Source: an uncultured Tateyamaria sp.
GTDB taxonomy: Bacteria; Pseudomonadota; Alphaproteobacteria; Rhodobacterales; Rhodobacteraceae
Assembly: GCF_947503705.1 (NCBI RefSeq)
Contig: NZ_CANNES010000001.1
Location: 936,501 to 1,000,500, forward strand
Length of the DNA stretch: 64,000 nucleotides
Direction: 5' to 3'
Shown here piece by piece: positions 43,601 through 51,779 of the stretch. A model generated the notes under the pieces. The model had not been told where the DNA came from and ran no database searches. It was given only the letters and a program-made list of their open reading frames with translations. Both the position numbers and the translations under genes were made by a program. Positions within the stretch are counted from its first letter, which is position 1. Each line of letters begins with the position of its first letter.

Positions 43601-44648
43601 TCCCGAACTGTCCCGTTTTGTCGCGAATGTCCTGACCTTTAATGGGGATGGCGCGCGCCATTTCCTAGCCTCGATCGAGGCGGCGCAAGCGGACTTGGAC
43701 CAGACGGTCGAGCATGATCCGCGCCTGTCGATCCTGGTGGGCAGGCCGCTCGCGCTGGTCCGTGCCCGTCTTGGTATCGAACTGGATGGCGCGCCCTACC
43801 GCGATGCTGCGGCTCCTGTGGAGCCGAGCACAGTGGCTGGGCAGGACCCTACTCGCGAGATTGCCGCGGTGCGGTTCCCGATGCGTCTGGGCGGCACCTC
43901 TGGCGCTGCGGGCGGGCTGGCCGGTTTCATGTTGCAAGACAGCGATACCTACTATCCGCGCTTTGGCCTGACCGGCACGGATTATGCGGGGGTTCAATAC
44001 GGCAAGGATATCGACGTGGATGCCCGCGCACCTGTAGATGTGACCTTGTTGATGGACCCGCATGCGGCGGTCCATGCCCGTTCCGGCATTCTGCCCCGCC
44101 ATTCGATCACACTGCCCGAGGATGTAGCAGCGGGCCTGACCGCCATTCAGGATGTGTTTTTCCAGAGCGCCCCCATTCTGGGCCCGCCCGGCGCGCCTTG
44201 CTTGCCCAATCCGTCGGATGACTATGGCACCTGGTCCTGGGCCGCGCGGCCGCAGGTCACAAACTGGCTGGAATTCCCCGAAATCCGCGATCCGGGCGAC
44301 AGGGGCGGCTTTGGCACCCGGCCGCAGCAATTGCAGGAAGGGTGGCTCAAGCTGAAGATGAACCCGGTCAGCATGCAGGCCTTCTGGGTCAAGGAGGGGG
44401 CCGTCACGGTCGCCCCCGGCACCACGATAACGTTGGGCTGGATGGTGGAAGGAGCGGACACGCTGGTCTTGCAAGCGCAAGGCAGTGATGCGCCCATCGC
44501 CACCTTCACGGCAGACGAAAATCATCACCTGCCGGACCAATATCGCTATACGGTTGAGCGGACGGTCACGATTACAGCGACGGCGACGGACAAGCAGGGC
44601 AACCGCAGTGTCAAATCCCTCGCCCTCTACACCCGCAAGGAGAATTGA
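40629..44648 (+). CDS. Giant conserved protein of unknown function, cassette gene 4
   Basis: A protein of 1339 residues, no signal peptide. The N-terminus has GGVHLHWLLPQAFGHG and YPYVPNRWLVRRVRYK, an apparently conserved opening block. Residues about 400-495 are strongly helical and probably coiled coil (ARLQRELARSRQTLFTAWSR). Residues 850-1000 hold IVDSFGQTRVLINTTG, PPRYLQAARVDFKWRP and CGWIFSNHLDQSLMVCNAKG. The last 90 residues (VTVAPGTTITLGWMVEGADT and RYTVERTVTITATATDKQG) look like an immunoglobulin-like fold. The mix of coiled coil and Ig-like end fits a structural or scaffold protein. Start overlaps the upstream stop; the next gene begins three bases on. Confidence 0.72.
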   Translation: MSDTTGSAWLLAPMELSALVVGKDAGGAAGHVWTDLMPAFQNVWSNLVTSGPDLVDMFPQGDTAPPPEGGVHLHWLLPQAFGHGVAGPDGGLDYPYVPNRWLVRRVRYKQGTPDHPENSEVVDTASWIIESDFLHEVNQDKVAPGAVPFLNEDSTTLFASVGQATPLQDWTPTPATYNLKLTALGSGTADFPSSYPLSKSVLGFHDPDPTGGDAGDWQVTYQVMGWCSEPTKDLLHGVTEETMAARLDELAFAVSDTGKALGLMNRVLCHGVAARVHWNAGDVFVSPVPTSEATVFVGNSSAEALATMLAQKMEVEGATAADLERILTAFHYDMLGSDQNLQDVDAELHRRRFTSHAGEDRFSIDAKRSAISDQAATMAAPMNAEPPRPVQVLPQKTAEELQALNDAAAGHARLQRELARSRQTLFTAWSRWATKYNAAVTSDPALADDVARARTAVGIAAGAEEAAGQDVEARADRLRRALADSLPDLELSRSTGAPFYHAADPALLITGKNFEARNVHNQYVEMDVLPCRHAGEVIQGVAGVPPGKSNAVEVSARFPFPLEGLVPVPAMPHAPYADLLDGLFREALLLDAVNPQGKDEIPELVTAIAREMFVLSDMQHPSDAAIAALSTGVKRLLIGGDPLPDPDLHLAFGALTDVAPAVRPNALGFQRWVGNPWRPVYLVWEVDWSPQDGLGGTAAIPGNWSGWPLNAEGNDFVVPQDMAVASTPCTYKSYSMLAPNAAWVLRRRLQKLNLAKGSDKLSQIISDLDSMPVVAQSLGGFQQALGQLVEGLQLPPINPKYLNATPPSSQPKLDPVTDPVAGYPALDPQHMYAPALSRDGVPLHPFQPMRAGKLSIRRLSIVDSFGQTRVLINTTGTDAPIVPSFGLPTPKADDPAVVLPPRYLQAARVDFKWRPAAEDATVGTPLCGWIFSNHLDQSLMVCNAKGHLLGALQRVIRAPGAGGSGGGHDSNRGFFWVPVPGQNTTEVDIDDPELSRFVANVLTFNGDGARHFLASIEAAQADLDQTVEHDPRLSILVGRPLALVRARLGIELDGAPYRDAAAPVEPSTVAGQDPTREIAAVRFPMRLGGTSGAAGGLAGFMLQDSDTYYPRFGLTGTDYAGVQYGKDIDVDARAPVDVTLLMDPHAAVHARSGILPRHSITLPEDVAAGLTAIQDVFFQSAPILGPPGAPCLPNPSDDYGTWSWAARPQVTNWLEFPEIRDPGDRGGFGTRPQQLQEGWLKLKMNPVSMQAFWVKEGAVTVAPGTTITLGWMVEGADTLVLQAQGSDAPIATFTADENHHLPDQYRYTVERTVTITATATDKQGNRSVKSLALYTRKEN

Positions 44649-44651
44649 GCC

Positions 44652-46349
44652 ATGGCCGAAGATGCGTTGAAAATCAAATTGGCCTCGGAAGAGGTTCGAT
44701 TGGGCAGTGCCGCGACTTCGGCGGTGACCATTGATATCACAAACACCGCCGCCGGCGCGGTGACCCAGGTTTTGTATCTGTTGATCCCTGAGAGCTTTGT
44801 GGATGCCGACCATGTGTCTGCCATCAAATTTGGCCCGGCGACCCTTACGCCCGTGCCGGTCGCGGATGCGCCCGACGGCATGACAAAGTATCAATTGGGC
44901 GCGACACGGGGTGTGGTGTTTGACCATGATCAGACGATCACCCTGGATTTATTGAATATCACGGCCCGCACCGAAGGGCCCCAGACCTTGCAATTGCTCT
45001 GGGGTACACGTGGCCAAGAGCTAAAGAGCACTGACATCACCGTCACCGTTCTGGGGGCCGATGATGTGCCCCGGATCGTCAGCTTCGAGGCCAAGAACTC
45101 CGTCGTCAACTATTCCGGCAAGCCGCCTGTTGAACTGTCCTGGGAGACCAGCGCGGATTCGGTTGTGTCCCTCTTTCGGTTTGACAAGCAGTTGCTGCCC
45201 ATCGACGGAAAGCGGTCGGCCCCAACCCACGAGCGGGATTATCAGGACAAGACCTATTACGTGCCAGGTCTTTATCCATACCGGCTGGAGGTCACGGCCA
45301 AGGGCAAAACAATCAGCCGTACGATTTTTGTCCGGATCCAAGAGGCGGGATGGAACCGCATCGACTGTGATCAGGGCGCACCGATGAATATCCTGTCGGA
45401 TGGGGGCAATCGGCTTTATGGCGTTTTTAATTCCTTCTGGGGCTCTGCGATCTATCCGCTGGAACCGGCTGCGGGTTCGATGGGCACGCAGAACGAAATG
45501 TGCAAGGACGGAAACGTGCCAGAGGTGATGGCCAAAAGCCCTGCGGCCTTTTTCAAGGGCAGGGTTGTACTGATTGGGGGCAGTCAGGTTGATGCGTCGG
45601 TGTTTTCGAACCAGGTCCACGCCTACGATCCCAAAGAGGAACGGTGGGAAGACCTGTCGGAGAACGTGCCGTGGAGCGCGCGGATGGGCCACGCGATCAC
45701 GGCTTATGATGGCCGGCTTTGGGTGTCGGGCGGTGTCGATGCAAATGGCAACACCCTGAGCGATGTCTATTCCACCCAAGACGGCAAAACCTGGCAAAAG
45801 GCGACGGACCTGCCGCAGCCGATGTGTTTTCACAGCCTTCAGGGCTGCGCGGTGAATGACCCCGCGTCCGGTCAATCGACAGCCAAGTTGTGGCTTTATG
45901 GTGGGCTGAACTCGCCTCTGGGCCAGCCCTATACCAGCATGTGGTCCGCCCTGCCGGGCCAGACGTGGACAGAGATGGAGTTTTACATCTCGACCAACAA
46001 GACCTCGCCTGATCCCGGCTTTGGCGCGCCGTTCGGCGCGGCGCTGGCGACCACGTTGGATGACAGTGGCGGCACATCGCTGCACGTCATAGCCACCTAT
46101 CAGCTGGGCAATGCCGATCTGTCCTCGGGCATGTATTCATTGCAAGGCACCGGCCCGGCCAATCTGGTCAAAAACGGCGATGCCTTGAATTCGTCCAGCA
46201 TGTGGAAGGTCCAAAAGAGTACAAGCAGCTTGGCGTTGCCCTTTCAACTGTGCGCCGCGACGTTCAACAGCGACACATTCAACTATATTTTCGTGCAATC
46301 CATCCTAAGCGATCTCGCCACCGAGACTCTAACCTTTCACGTGACATGA
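44652..46349 (+). CDS. Ig-like and kelch beta-propeller protein, cassette gene 5
   Basis: A protein of 565 residues. Residues 1-130 form a beta-sandwich-like region (LASEEVRLGSAATSAVTIDI). Residues 136-235 form an Ig-like domain (PVELSWETSADSVVSLFRFD, then YPYRLEVTAKGKTISRTIFV). From about 290 kelch repeats appear: GRVVLIGGS, VHAYDPKEERWEDLS, HAITAYDGRLWVSGGVD, then STQDGKTWQKATDLP and KLWLYGGLN. Kelch propellers usually bind proteins or glycans. There is no signal peptide, although Ig-like domains are commonest outside the cytoplasm. Its TGA overlaps an ATG 27 bp before the start preferred for the next gene. Confidence 0.75.
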   Translation: MAEDALKIKLASEEVRLGSAATSAVTIDITNTAAGAVTQVLYLLIPESFVDADHVSAIKFGPATLTPVPVADAPDGMTKYQLGATRGVVFDHDQTITLDLLNITARTEGPQTLQLLWGTRGQELKSTDITVTVLGADDVPRIVSFEAKNSVVNYSGKPPVELSWETSADSVVSLFRFDKQLLPIDGKRSAPTHERDYQDKTYYVPGLYPYRLEVTAKGKTISRTIFVRIQEAGWNRIDCDQGAPMNILSDGGNRLYGVFNSFWGSAIYPLEPAAGSMGTQNEMCKDGNVPEVMAKSPAAFFKGRVVLIGGSQVDASVFSNQVHAYDPKEERWEDLSENVPWSARMGHAITAYDGRLWVSGGVDANGNTLSDVYSTQDGKTWQKATDLPQPMCFHSLQGCAVNDPASGQSTAKLWLYGGLNSPLGQPYTSMWSALPGQTWTEMEFYISTNKTSPDPGFGAPFGAALATTLDDSGGTSLHVIATYQLGNADLSSGMYSLQGTGPANLVKNGDALNSSSMWKVQKSTSSLALPFQLCAATFNSDTFNYIFVQSILSDLATETLTFHVT

Positions 46350-46372
46350 CCTTTCAGCCGGAGACCTTTTCC

Positions 46373-48403
46373 ATGCCCTCTTTTCTGCGCTTCCTTTGCC
46401 TGTGTCTCGGCCTGATTATGGCCCTTGTGTCGGCCCCGGTGGCCATAGCTGGAACCGTGGCGACCGCTGTGATCCCGGTCGCGGTAACGGGGCAGGGCGC
46501 CCCATTTACCATCAAACAGGACACGAGCATGGGCGTCGAAATCAGCTTTGATATGTCGGCAGTGCCGCCCGGTGTGCGACTGACCAGCGCGGTGCTGCGT
46601 CTTGTGCCCACCTCTGCCGGGCAAGGCGCGCAATTTGTACGGATTTTCAAGAAAGGGGAGACGGGCACATCCATTGGCGGGCTGAACGTGCCTGTGACGC
46701 CAACACCGACGGAATCGACTGGCGACGGGCTTTTGAACGTGCTGGCGGATCGCCCGGCCAGCCTTGATCTCGTGCTGACTACCGATTCTGTCCGCTCGGA
46801 ACGCAGCTATTTTTCTTACGCCGACAGCAGCTCCACCAATCGTCCGCGCCTGATTGTAACCTGGGCGGATAACAGCCCCAAGATGACGCGCGTGGGTACG
46901 CAGCTGCGCTATCGCGGCAGCCCGGATGACGCGACGCCCTGGGCCTATAACGCACCTGAAGGCGCGGTTCTGTCGGTTTTGTTTCCAAGTGGCGGCGCGC
47001 AGGCGAACATTCTGACGGGCCCCGCTTTTGTCGGGGATCTGGTGGTATTTATCGCCAAGGGCAGCGATGGCCCTAAGCTTTATGGCATGCGCCCCAGCGG
47101 AAGCGTCGCCTGGACCTATCCAAGCGATGGCACCGCACTGGATGACATCACCTGGAAATACCTGCGCCTGGATGATCAGGGGCGGCTGATGGCCTTTGCC
47201 AATACCGGCAGCGTCACTGTGTTCTCTGGTTTCGGTCCCAGGGGCCCCGCCACAGCGGTGACCAAGTCGGTGCCGGAAATGAACGTGTCCAAACGCCCCG
47301 TGATCAGTGCGGGGGGGCTTGTGGTGTTTCGCAAGAACCAGTCGAGTGATGCCGAGCCAGGCAATTACATCTACGCGCTGACCCCGTTCCCGAACCTGAC
47401 CACCCTGTGGCGGTCCCCGGCCAATGTGGGCAAGTCCACAGCCCCGGTCCTGAGCCCCCGTCTGGGCCAGCAACTGGTCTATGTCATGGGCGAGGATCAG
47501 TCGGCGGGGCTGTCGATTTTTGACAACACCACGGGCGTGCAACCTGTTCCAATCGGTTTTCCGGCGGGCAGTGATCTGGACAAGTTCAACAGCTTTCATC
47601 CGCCCCTGGCCCTTGTGGCGGACCCGACTGCGGACACGCCGAAGGATTGGGTTTACCTGTCGGGCTTTGCTCCGGGCAACGGCACGTTGGATGGGTTCAC
47701 GGATTTGGACAAGCCGGGATCGCCCGGCCGCTGGAATGCAGCTCAGACCGGAGAGGTGTCGCGTTGCATGTCCCCGCCCCCTGCGGATGGGGCCGAACCT
47801 GTCGTCTATTGCGTGCAAGCCCAGCAGTTCCGCGCTTATTCGTATCAAAGCGGCAAGATGATCTGTGCCTCTGATGATGCTGCAGGGCCGGTCAGCGCCA
47901 CATCCAATCTGGTGGCCGATGGCAATGGGAACCTTGTGTTCTGGCAGGAAGATGCAGGTCCAAGCGGTGTGTTGCGCGGTTTCAGCCCGACTTGCGAGGC
48001 CGTGTTTATGGCGCCACTGGATGGGTTGCCCGCCAAGAATGACGGGATCGAAGTGCTTGAGCTGCGCGCCGGACCGGATGGGGCAGTCTATGCCTATAGC
48101 GGGTCCGAGGTTTTCGCGCTCCGCGTTACACAAGGGGCGGCTGCCCCGACTGAGCTGACGGCCAACACGCAATACGCCGTGCAGGGGGACATGACGCTTG
48201 CGTCGCTTACGGCGCCCGCGGATGGGGCGGTGGCCTTGCACGCCGAAGGGGTGCTGGCGTTGGGTGATCTGACCGTCCCGGCTGGTGCGGCGGTGGTGTG
48301 TTCTGGGCGCAAGGGGCTGAGCCTTGGCGCGAATTTCAGCCTTGAAGTCGGTGCGACACTGGCCTGCGGCCTCAACACGACGACAGCCAAGCCCGCACCC
48401 TGA
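46373..48403 (+). CDS. Secreted DNRLRE-domain and beta-propeller protein, cassette gene 6
   Basis: A protein of 676 residues and the only cassette member with an obvious signal peptide (PSFLRFLCLCLGLIMALVSA, then PVAIAG). Residues 30-165 match a DNRLRE/CBM96-type sandwich (FTIKQDTSMGVEISFDMSAV to SSTNRPRLIVTW). Residues 180-600 resemble a PQQ-like propeller (KLYGMRPSGSVAWTYPSDG, then LTTLWRSPANVGKSTAPVLS). The last 70 residues form a short beta-stack (LALGDLTVPAGAAVVCSG). An ATG 27 bp earlier overlaps the preceding stop and would extend the N-region. The protein would act in the periplasm or at the surface, so the cassette has one exported and five apparently unexported members. Confidence 0.75.
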   Translation: MPSFLRFLCLCLGLIMALVSAPVAIAGTVATAVIPVAVTGQGAPFTIKQDTSMGVEISFDMSAVPPGVRLTSAVLRLVPTSAGQGAQFVRIFKKGETGTSIGGLNVPVTPTPTESTGDGLLNVLADRPASLDLVLTTDSVRSERSYFSYADSSSTNRPRLIVTWADNSPKMTRVGTQLRYRGSPDDATPWAYNAPEGAVLSVLFPSGGAQANILTGPAFVGDLVVFIAKGSDGPKLYGMRPSGSVAWTYPSDGTALDDITWKYLRLDDQGRLMAFANTGSVTVFSGFGPRGPATAVTKSVPEMNVSKRPVISAGGLVVFRKNQSSDAEPGNYIYALTPFPNLTTLWRSPANVGKSTAPVLSPRLGQQLVYVMGEDQSAGLSIFDNTTGVQPVPIGFPAGSDLDKFNSFHPPLALVADPTADTPKDWVYLSGFAPGNGTLDGFTDLDKPGSPGRWNAAQTGEVSRCMSPPPADGAEPVVYCVQAQQFRAYSYQSGKMICASDDAAGPVSATSNLVADGNGNLVFWQEDAGPSGVLRGFSPTCEAVFMAPLDGLPAKNDGIEVLELRAGPDGAVYAYSGSEVFALRVTQGAAAPTELTANTQYAVQGDMTLASLTAPADGAVALHAEGVLALGDLTVPAGAAVVCSGRKGLSLGANFSLEVGATLACGLNTTTAKPAP

Positions 48404-48593
48404 CGCAGTCGGGTGCTGTTCCGACGGAAACGCCGGACGGTTTGGGCGTAGGGATTCGGCCTGACATGCCTTTGTTGGGTTCAACTTTGCCGATTATCGC
48501 AACAAGCGGCCCGATGGCGGCGCGCAACCGCGTTGGCGTGGTCAATTGGTTCGGGCGCTAACACTGCGCCATGCGAAATTGGGCCGGAAATCT

Positions 48594-48761
48594 TGTAAAC
48601 TCTGATTGACAGTCAAGGTGTTGAGTTTTCTCGCTTTTGGCAAATTGACGCAGTCTAAGTTTACAAAAAACGCACCTATCGGAAAAAATTTATACAAAAA
48701 AATATAGCAAAGACAAATAGATAGTCTCTTTTTGACAAGAACTGGCGTAACTCTGTTTACA
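48594..48761 (+). promoter_or_regulatory. Acs upstream control region with three TGTAAAC-type motifs
   Basis: The 420 bp between the cassette and acs hold no gene and turn AT-rich from about 48590. TGTAAAC occurs at 48594-48600, and its reverse form GTTTACA at 48659-48665 and 48755-48761. Three copies of a 7-mer in 168 bp, arranged as an inverted plus a direct copy, suggest an operator for a dedicated regulator. A TTGACA box lies at 48732-48737, but no convincing -10 could be paired. Confidence 0.45.
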
Positions 48762-48823
48762 CAACGTGGGAGGCGTCGTGATCGTCATGTGACGCTTCCT
48801 TCATCAGTTTGAGGAGGCTGACC

Positions 48824-50782
48824 ATGGATGTTCTGGAAAAACCTGACAACGGCACGGACGCGCCAGCGCGCACCCCGCATGTCAACGCCGCGCAATACAA
48901 ATCTCAGTATGAGGCTTCGATTTCGGACCCGGATGCGTTCTGGGCCGAGCAGGGCAAGCGCATTGACTGGATCAAGCCATTTACGAAGGTAAAGAACGTC
49001 GATTTCACCCTTGGTCAGGTTTCGATCAAATGGTTTGAGGATGGCACGCTGAACGTGGCGGCCAACTGCATTGACCGTCATCTGGCCACACGCGGCGAGC
49101 AGACCGCGATCATCTGGGAACCCGATGATCCGGCGGATGGCGCGCTCCACATCACATACAAGGACCTGCATCGCAGCGTCTGCAAAATGGCCAACATCCT
49201 CGAAGAGCTTGGCGTGCGCAAAGGTGACCGGGTTGTCATTTACCTCCCCATGATCCCGGAAGCCGCGTACGCCATGTTGGCTTGTGCCCGTATTGGCGCC
49301 ATCCACTCCATCGTTTTTGCCGGGTTCTCCCCCGATGCCCTTGGCGCTCGCATCAATGGATGCGACGCCAAGGTCGTCATCACGGCAGACGAGGCTCCTC
49401 GTGGTGGTCGCAAGACGGCGCTCAAGGCCAACACCGATGCGGCGCTGCTGCACTGTGACGACCGGGTGAAATGCCTGGTCGTCAAGCGCACAGGGGGCCA
49501 GACCACCTGGACCGACCGCGACTATGACTACAACGAAATGGCGCTGGAGGCGTCGGACATTTGCGCGCCCGCCGAGATGAGCGCCGAAGACCCGTTGTTC
49601 ATCCTCTACACCTCCGGTTCCACCGGTCAGCCCAAGGGCGTTGTGCATTCCTCTGGCGGTTATCTGGCCTATGCGGCGATGACCCAGGAAATGGTGTTCG
49701 ACTACCACGACGGCGACGTGTTCTGGTGTACGGCCGATGTGGGTTGGGTCACTGGCCACAGCTATATCGTTTATGGCCCACTGGCCAATGGCGCGACAAC
49801 GATCATGTTCGAGGGCGTGCCTACCTACCCGGATGCGGGTCGTTTCTGGGCCGTATGTGAAAAGCACAAGGTTAACCAGTTTTATACCGCGCCCACCGCG
49901 ATACGCGCCCTGATGGCAGCGGGCGACGATCCGGTGAAACAGTATGACCTGAGCGATCTGAAAGTGCTGGGCACCGTGGGTGAGCCGATCAACCCCGAAG
50001 CGTGGAACTGGTACAACACGGTCGTCGGCAAGGGCAAATGCCCCATCGTCGACACGTGGTGGCAGACCGAGACCGGCGGCCATCTGATGACGCCGCTGCC
50101 CTTTGCCACCAAGCTCAAGCCCGGTTCGGCGCAGCAGCCCTTCTTTGGGATCGTGCCAAAGGTTCTGGACCCGCAATCCGCCGTTGAGATTACCACGACA
50201 GAGGCCGAAGGCGTGCTGGTCATCGCTGACAGCTGGCCGGGTCAGATGCGCACCGTCTGGGGCGATCACGACCGGTTCGAAAAGACCTATTTCAGCGACT
50301 ATCCCGGTTACTACTTCACAGGCGACGGCTGCCGCCGCGATGCGGATGGCGATTATTGGATCACGGGCCGGGTCGACGATGTGATCAACGTCTCTGGCCA
50401 CCGGATGGGCACGGCAGAAGTGGAAAGCGCGCTTGTCGCCCATGCGGACGTCGCTGAAGCCGCTGTTGTGGGTTATCCCCATGATATCAAAGGGCAAGGC
50501 ATTTATGCCTATGTCACCCTGATGGACGGGGTCGAGGCAACGCCAGAGCTGCGCAAGGCGCTGGAGGTCTGGGTTCGGACCGAGATTGGCCCCATTGCCA
50601 AGCCTGACCTGATCCAGTGGGCCCCCGGCTTGCCCAAGACTCGATCGGGCAAGATCATGCGCCGCATCCTGCGGAAAATTGCCGAAGATGATTTTGCCAC
50701 TCTTGGTGACACCTCGACCCTGGCCGAGCCGGAGGTCGTGGATGATCTCATTGAAAATCGTATGAACAGAAAGGACGCGTGA
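48824..50782 (+). CDS. acs: Acetyl-coenzyme A synthetase
   Basis: A protein of 652 residues, the usual length. [20 protein letters not shown] is the AMP-binding P-loop. [15 protein letters not shown] and [20 protein letters not shown] form the adenylate site and hinge. [16 protein letters not shown] carries the C-terminal lysine that in homologues is inactivated by acetylation. It activates acetate in two steps to acetyl-CoA, releasing AMP and pyrophosphate. GAGGAGGCTGACC precedes the chosen ATG. The stop overlaps the adenylate kinase start by one base. An AT-rich region upstream with repeated motifs implies specific control. It heads an acetate locus with adk and a symporter. Confidence 0.97.
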   Translation: MDVLEKPDNGTDAPARTPHVNAAQYKSQYEASISDPDAFWAEQGKRIDWIKPFTKVKNVDFTLGQVSIKWFEDGTLNVAANCIDRHLATRGEQTAIIWEPDDPADGALHITYKDLHRSVCKMANILEELGVRKGDRVVIYLPMIPEAAYAMLACARIGAIHSIVFAGFSPDALGARINGCDAKVVITADEAPRGGRKTALKANTDAALLHCDDRVKCLVVKRTGGQTTWTDRDYDYNEMALEASDICAPAEMSAEDPLFILYTSGSTGQPKGVVHSSGGYLAYAAMTQEMVFDYHDGDVFWCTADVGWVTGHSYIVYGPLANGATTIMFEGVPTYPDAGRFWAVCEKHKVNQFYTAPTAIRALMAAGDDPVKQYDLSDLKVLGTVGEPINPEAWNWYNTVVGKGKCPIVDTWWQTETGGHLMTPLPFATKLKPGSAQQPFFGIVPKVLDPQSAVEITTTEAEGVLVIADSWPGQMRTVWGDHDRFEKTYFSDYPGYYFTGDGCRRDADGDYWITGRVDDVINVSGHRMGTAEVESALVAHADVAEAAVVGYPHDIKGQGIYAYVTLMDGVEATPELRKALEVWVRTEIGPIAKPDLIQWAPGLPKTRSGKIMRRILRKIAEDDFATLGDTSTLAEPEVVDDLIENRMNRKDA

Positions 50783-51474
50783 TGGATGGTTCCGCGCACC
50801 CCGAAACGGCCCCGGTTCTGATCCTTCTCGGGCCGCCCGGTGCAGGCAAGGGCACCCAGGCCCGGATGCTGGAGGATCGCTTTGGCCTGATCCAACTGTC
50901 GACCGGTGATCTGCTGCGCGCCGCCGTTGCGGCGGGCACGGCAGCGGGCAAGCAAGCCAAGCAGGTGATGGAGGCCGGTGGCCTTGTCAGTGACGAGATC
51001 GTGCTTGCGATCCTGCGGGATCGTCTTGCCAGCCCCGATTGCGCCAAGGGCGTGATCCTTGACGGTTTTCCCCGCACGCTCGGTCAGGCCGAGGCGTTGG
51101 ACGCGTTGCTGGCTGAGAGCGGGCAGGCCGTAAACGTCGCCGTGTCGCTGGAGGTGGATGACGTCAAGATGGTCATGCGCATCACGGGCCGCTTTACCTG
51201 CGGCGGCTGTGGCGAGGGTTATCACGACACGTTCAAGCCGCCTGTGGTCGAGGGCACGTGCGATAAATGCGGCAGCACAGATATGAAACGCCGCGCCGAT
51301 GACAATGCCAAGACGGTGATGTCGCGGCTGGATGCCTACCACGCTCAGACCCAGCCCTTGCTCGCCTACTACGACGACAAAGAGGTCCTGCAAACGGTGG
51401 ACGCCATGCAAAGCATCGACGCTATCGCGGCCGCGCTGGGCAAGATCACCGCGTCTCTGAACGTCGCATCTTAA
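50782..51474 (+). CDS. adk: Adenylate kinase with zinc-finger lid
   Basis: A protein of 230 residues. LILLGPPGAGKGTQARML is the P-loop, LSTGDLLRAAV the AMP-binding helix, and ILDGFPRTLGQAEAL the AMP/Arg segment. The lid domain has a CGGCGEGYHD and CDKCG pair, four cysteines that can hold zinc. It interconverts AMP plus ATP with two ADP. Its start overlaps the acs stop (TGATG), so both are translated together; Acs produces AMP, which this enzyme would recycle. Alphaproteobacteria usually also have an adk in the ribosomal protein operon, so this may be an extra copy; that cannot be tested inside the window. Confidence 0.94.
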   Translation: MDGSAHPETAPVLILLGPPGAGKGTQARMLEDRFGLIQLSTGDLLRAAVAAGTAAGKQAKQVMEAGGLVSDEIVLAILRDRLASPDCAKGVILDGFPRTLGQAEALDALLAESGQAVNVAVSLEVDDVKMVMRITGRFTCGGCGEGYHDTFKPPVVEGTCDKCGSTDMKRRADDNAKTVMSRLDAYHAQTQPLLAYYDDKEVLQTVDAMQSIDAIAAALGKITASLNVAS

Positions 51475-51501
51475 CACATCAAAAAAAGGAGGAGCGCCAC
51501 A

Positions 51502-51777
51502 ATGGCGGATCAATCAACACACACACAGGCAGATGGGGCGGCGGGATATTGGACAGCCAATATTCGCATCATCACCATCAGCCTCATCATCTGGGCCCTC
51601 GTGTCCTTTGGGTTCGGTATTCTGCTGCGCCCGTTGCTTGCGGGCATTGGTATCGGCGGCACAGACCTTGGCTTCTGGTTCGCCCAACAAGGGTCGATCC
51701 TGGTCTTTCTTGCGCTGATCTTTTTCTACGCCTGGCGTATGAACAAGCTGGATAAAGAATTCGGGGTGGAGGAATAA
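51502..51777 (+). CDS. DUF4212 small symporter-associated membrane protein
   Basis: A protein of 91 residues with two membrane helices (IITISLIIWALVSFGFGILL and GSILVFLALIFFYAWRM) and the end NKLDKEFGVEE, matching DUF4212. These small proteins regularly precede and are thought to partner sodium:solute symporters of the acetate class. AAAGGAGGAGCGCCACA is a strong ribosome-binding region. The symporter gene begins two bases after its stop, which supports a two-component transporter. It is in the same transcription unit as acs and adk. Confidence 0.9.
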   Translation: MADQSTHTQADGAAGYWTANIRIITISLIIWALVSFGFGILLRPLLAGIGIGGTDLGFWFAQQGSILVFLALIFFYAWRMNKLDKEFGVEE

Positions 51778-51779
51778 TC

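Noticed and set aside
32701-48403. Contractile injection or type VI secretion cluster
   Set aside because: No sheath, tube, baseplate, spike or AAA ATPase gene is present; the protein sizes and folds do not fit.
46337-48484. 715-codon frame antisense to the secreted propeller gene
   Set aside because: The sense frame has a signal peptide, DNRLRE and propeller motifs and fits the operon; the antisense product is Arg/His-rich and unstructured-looking.
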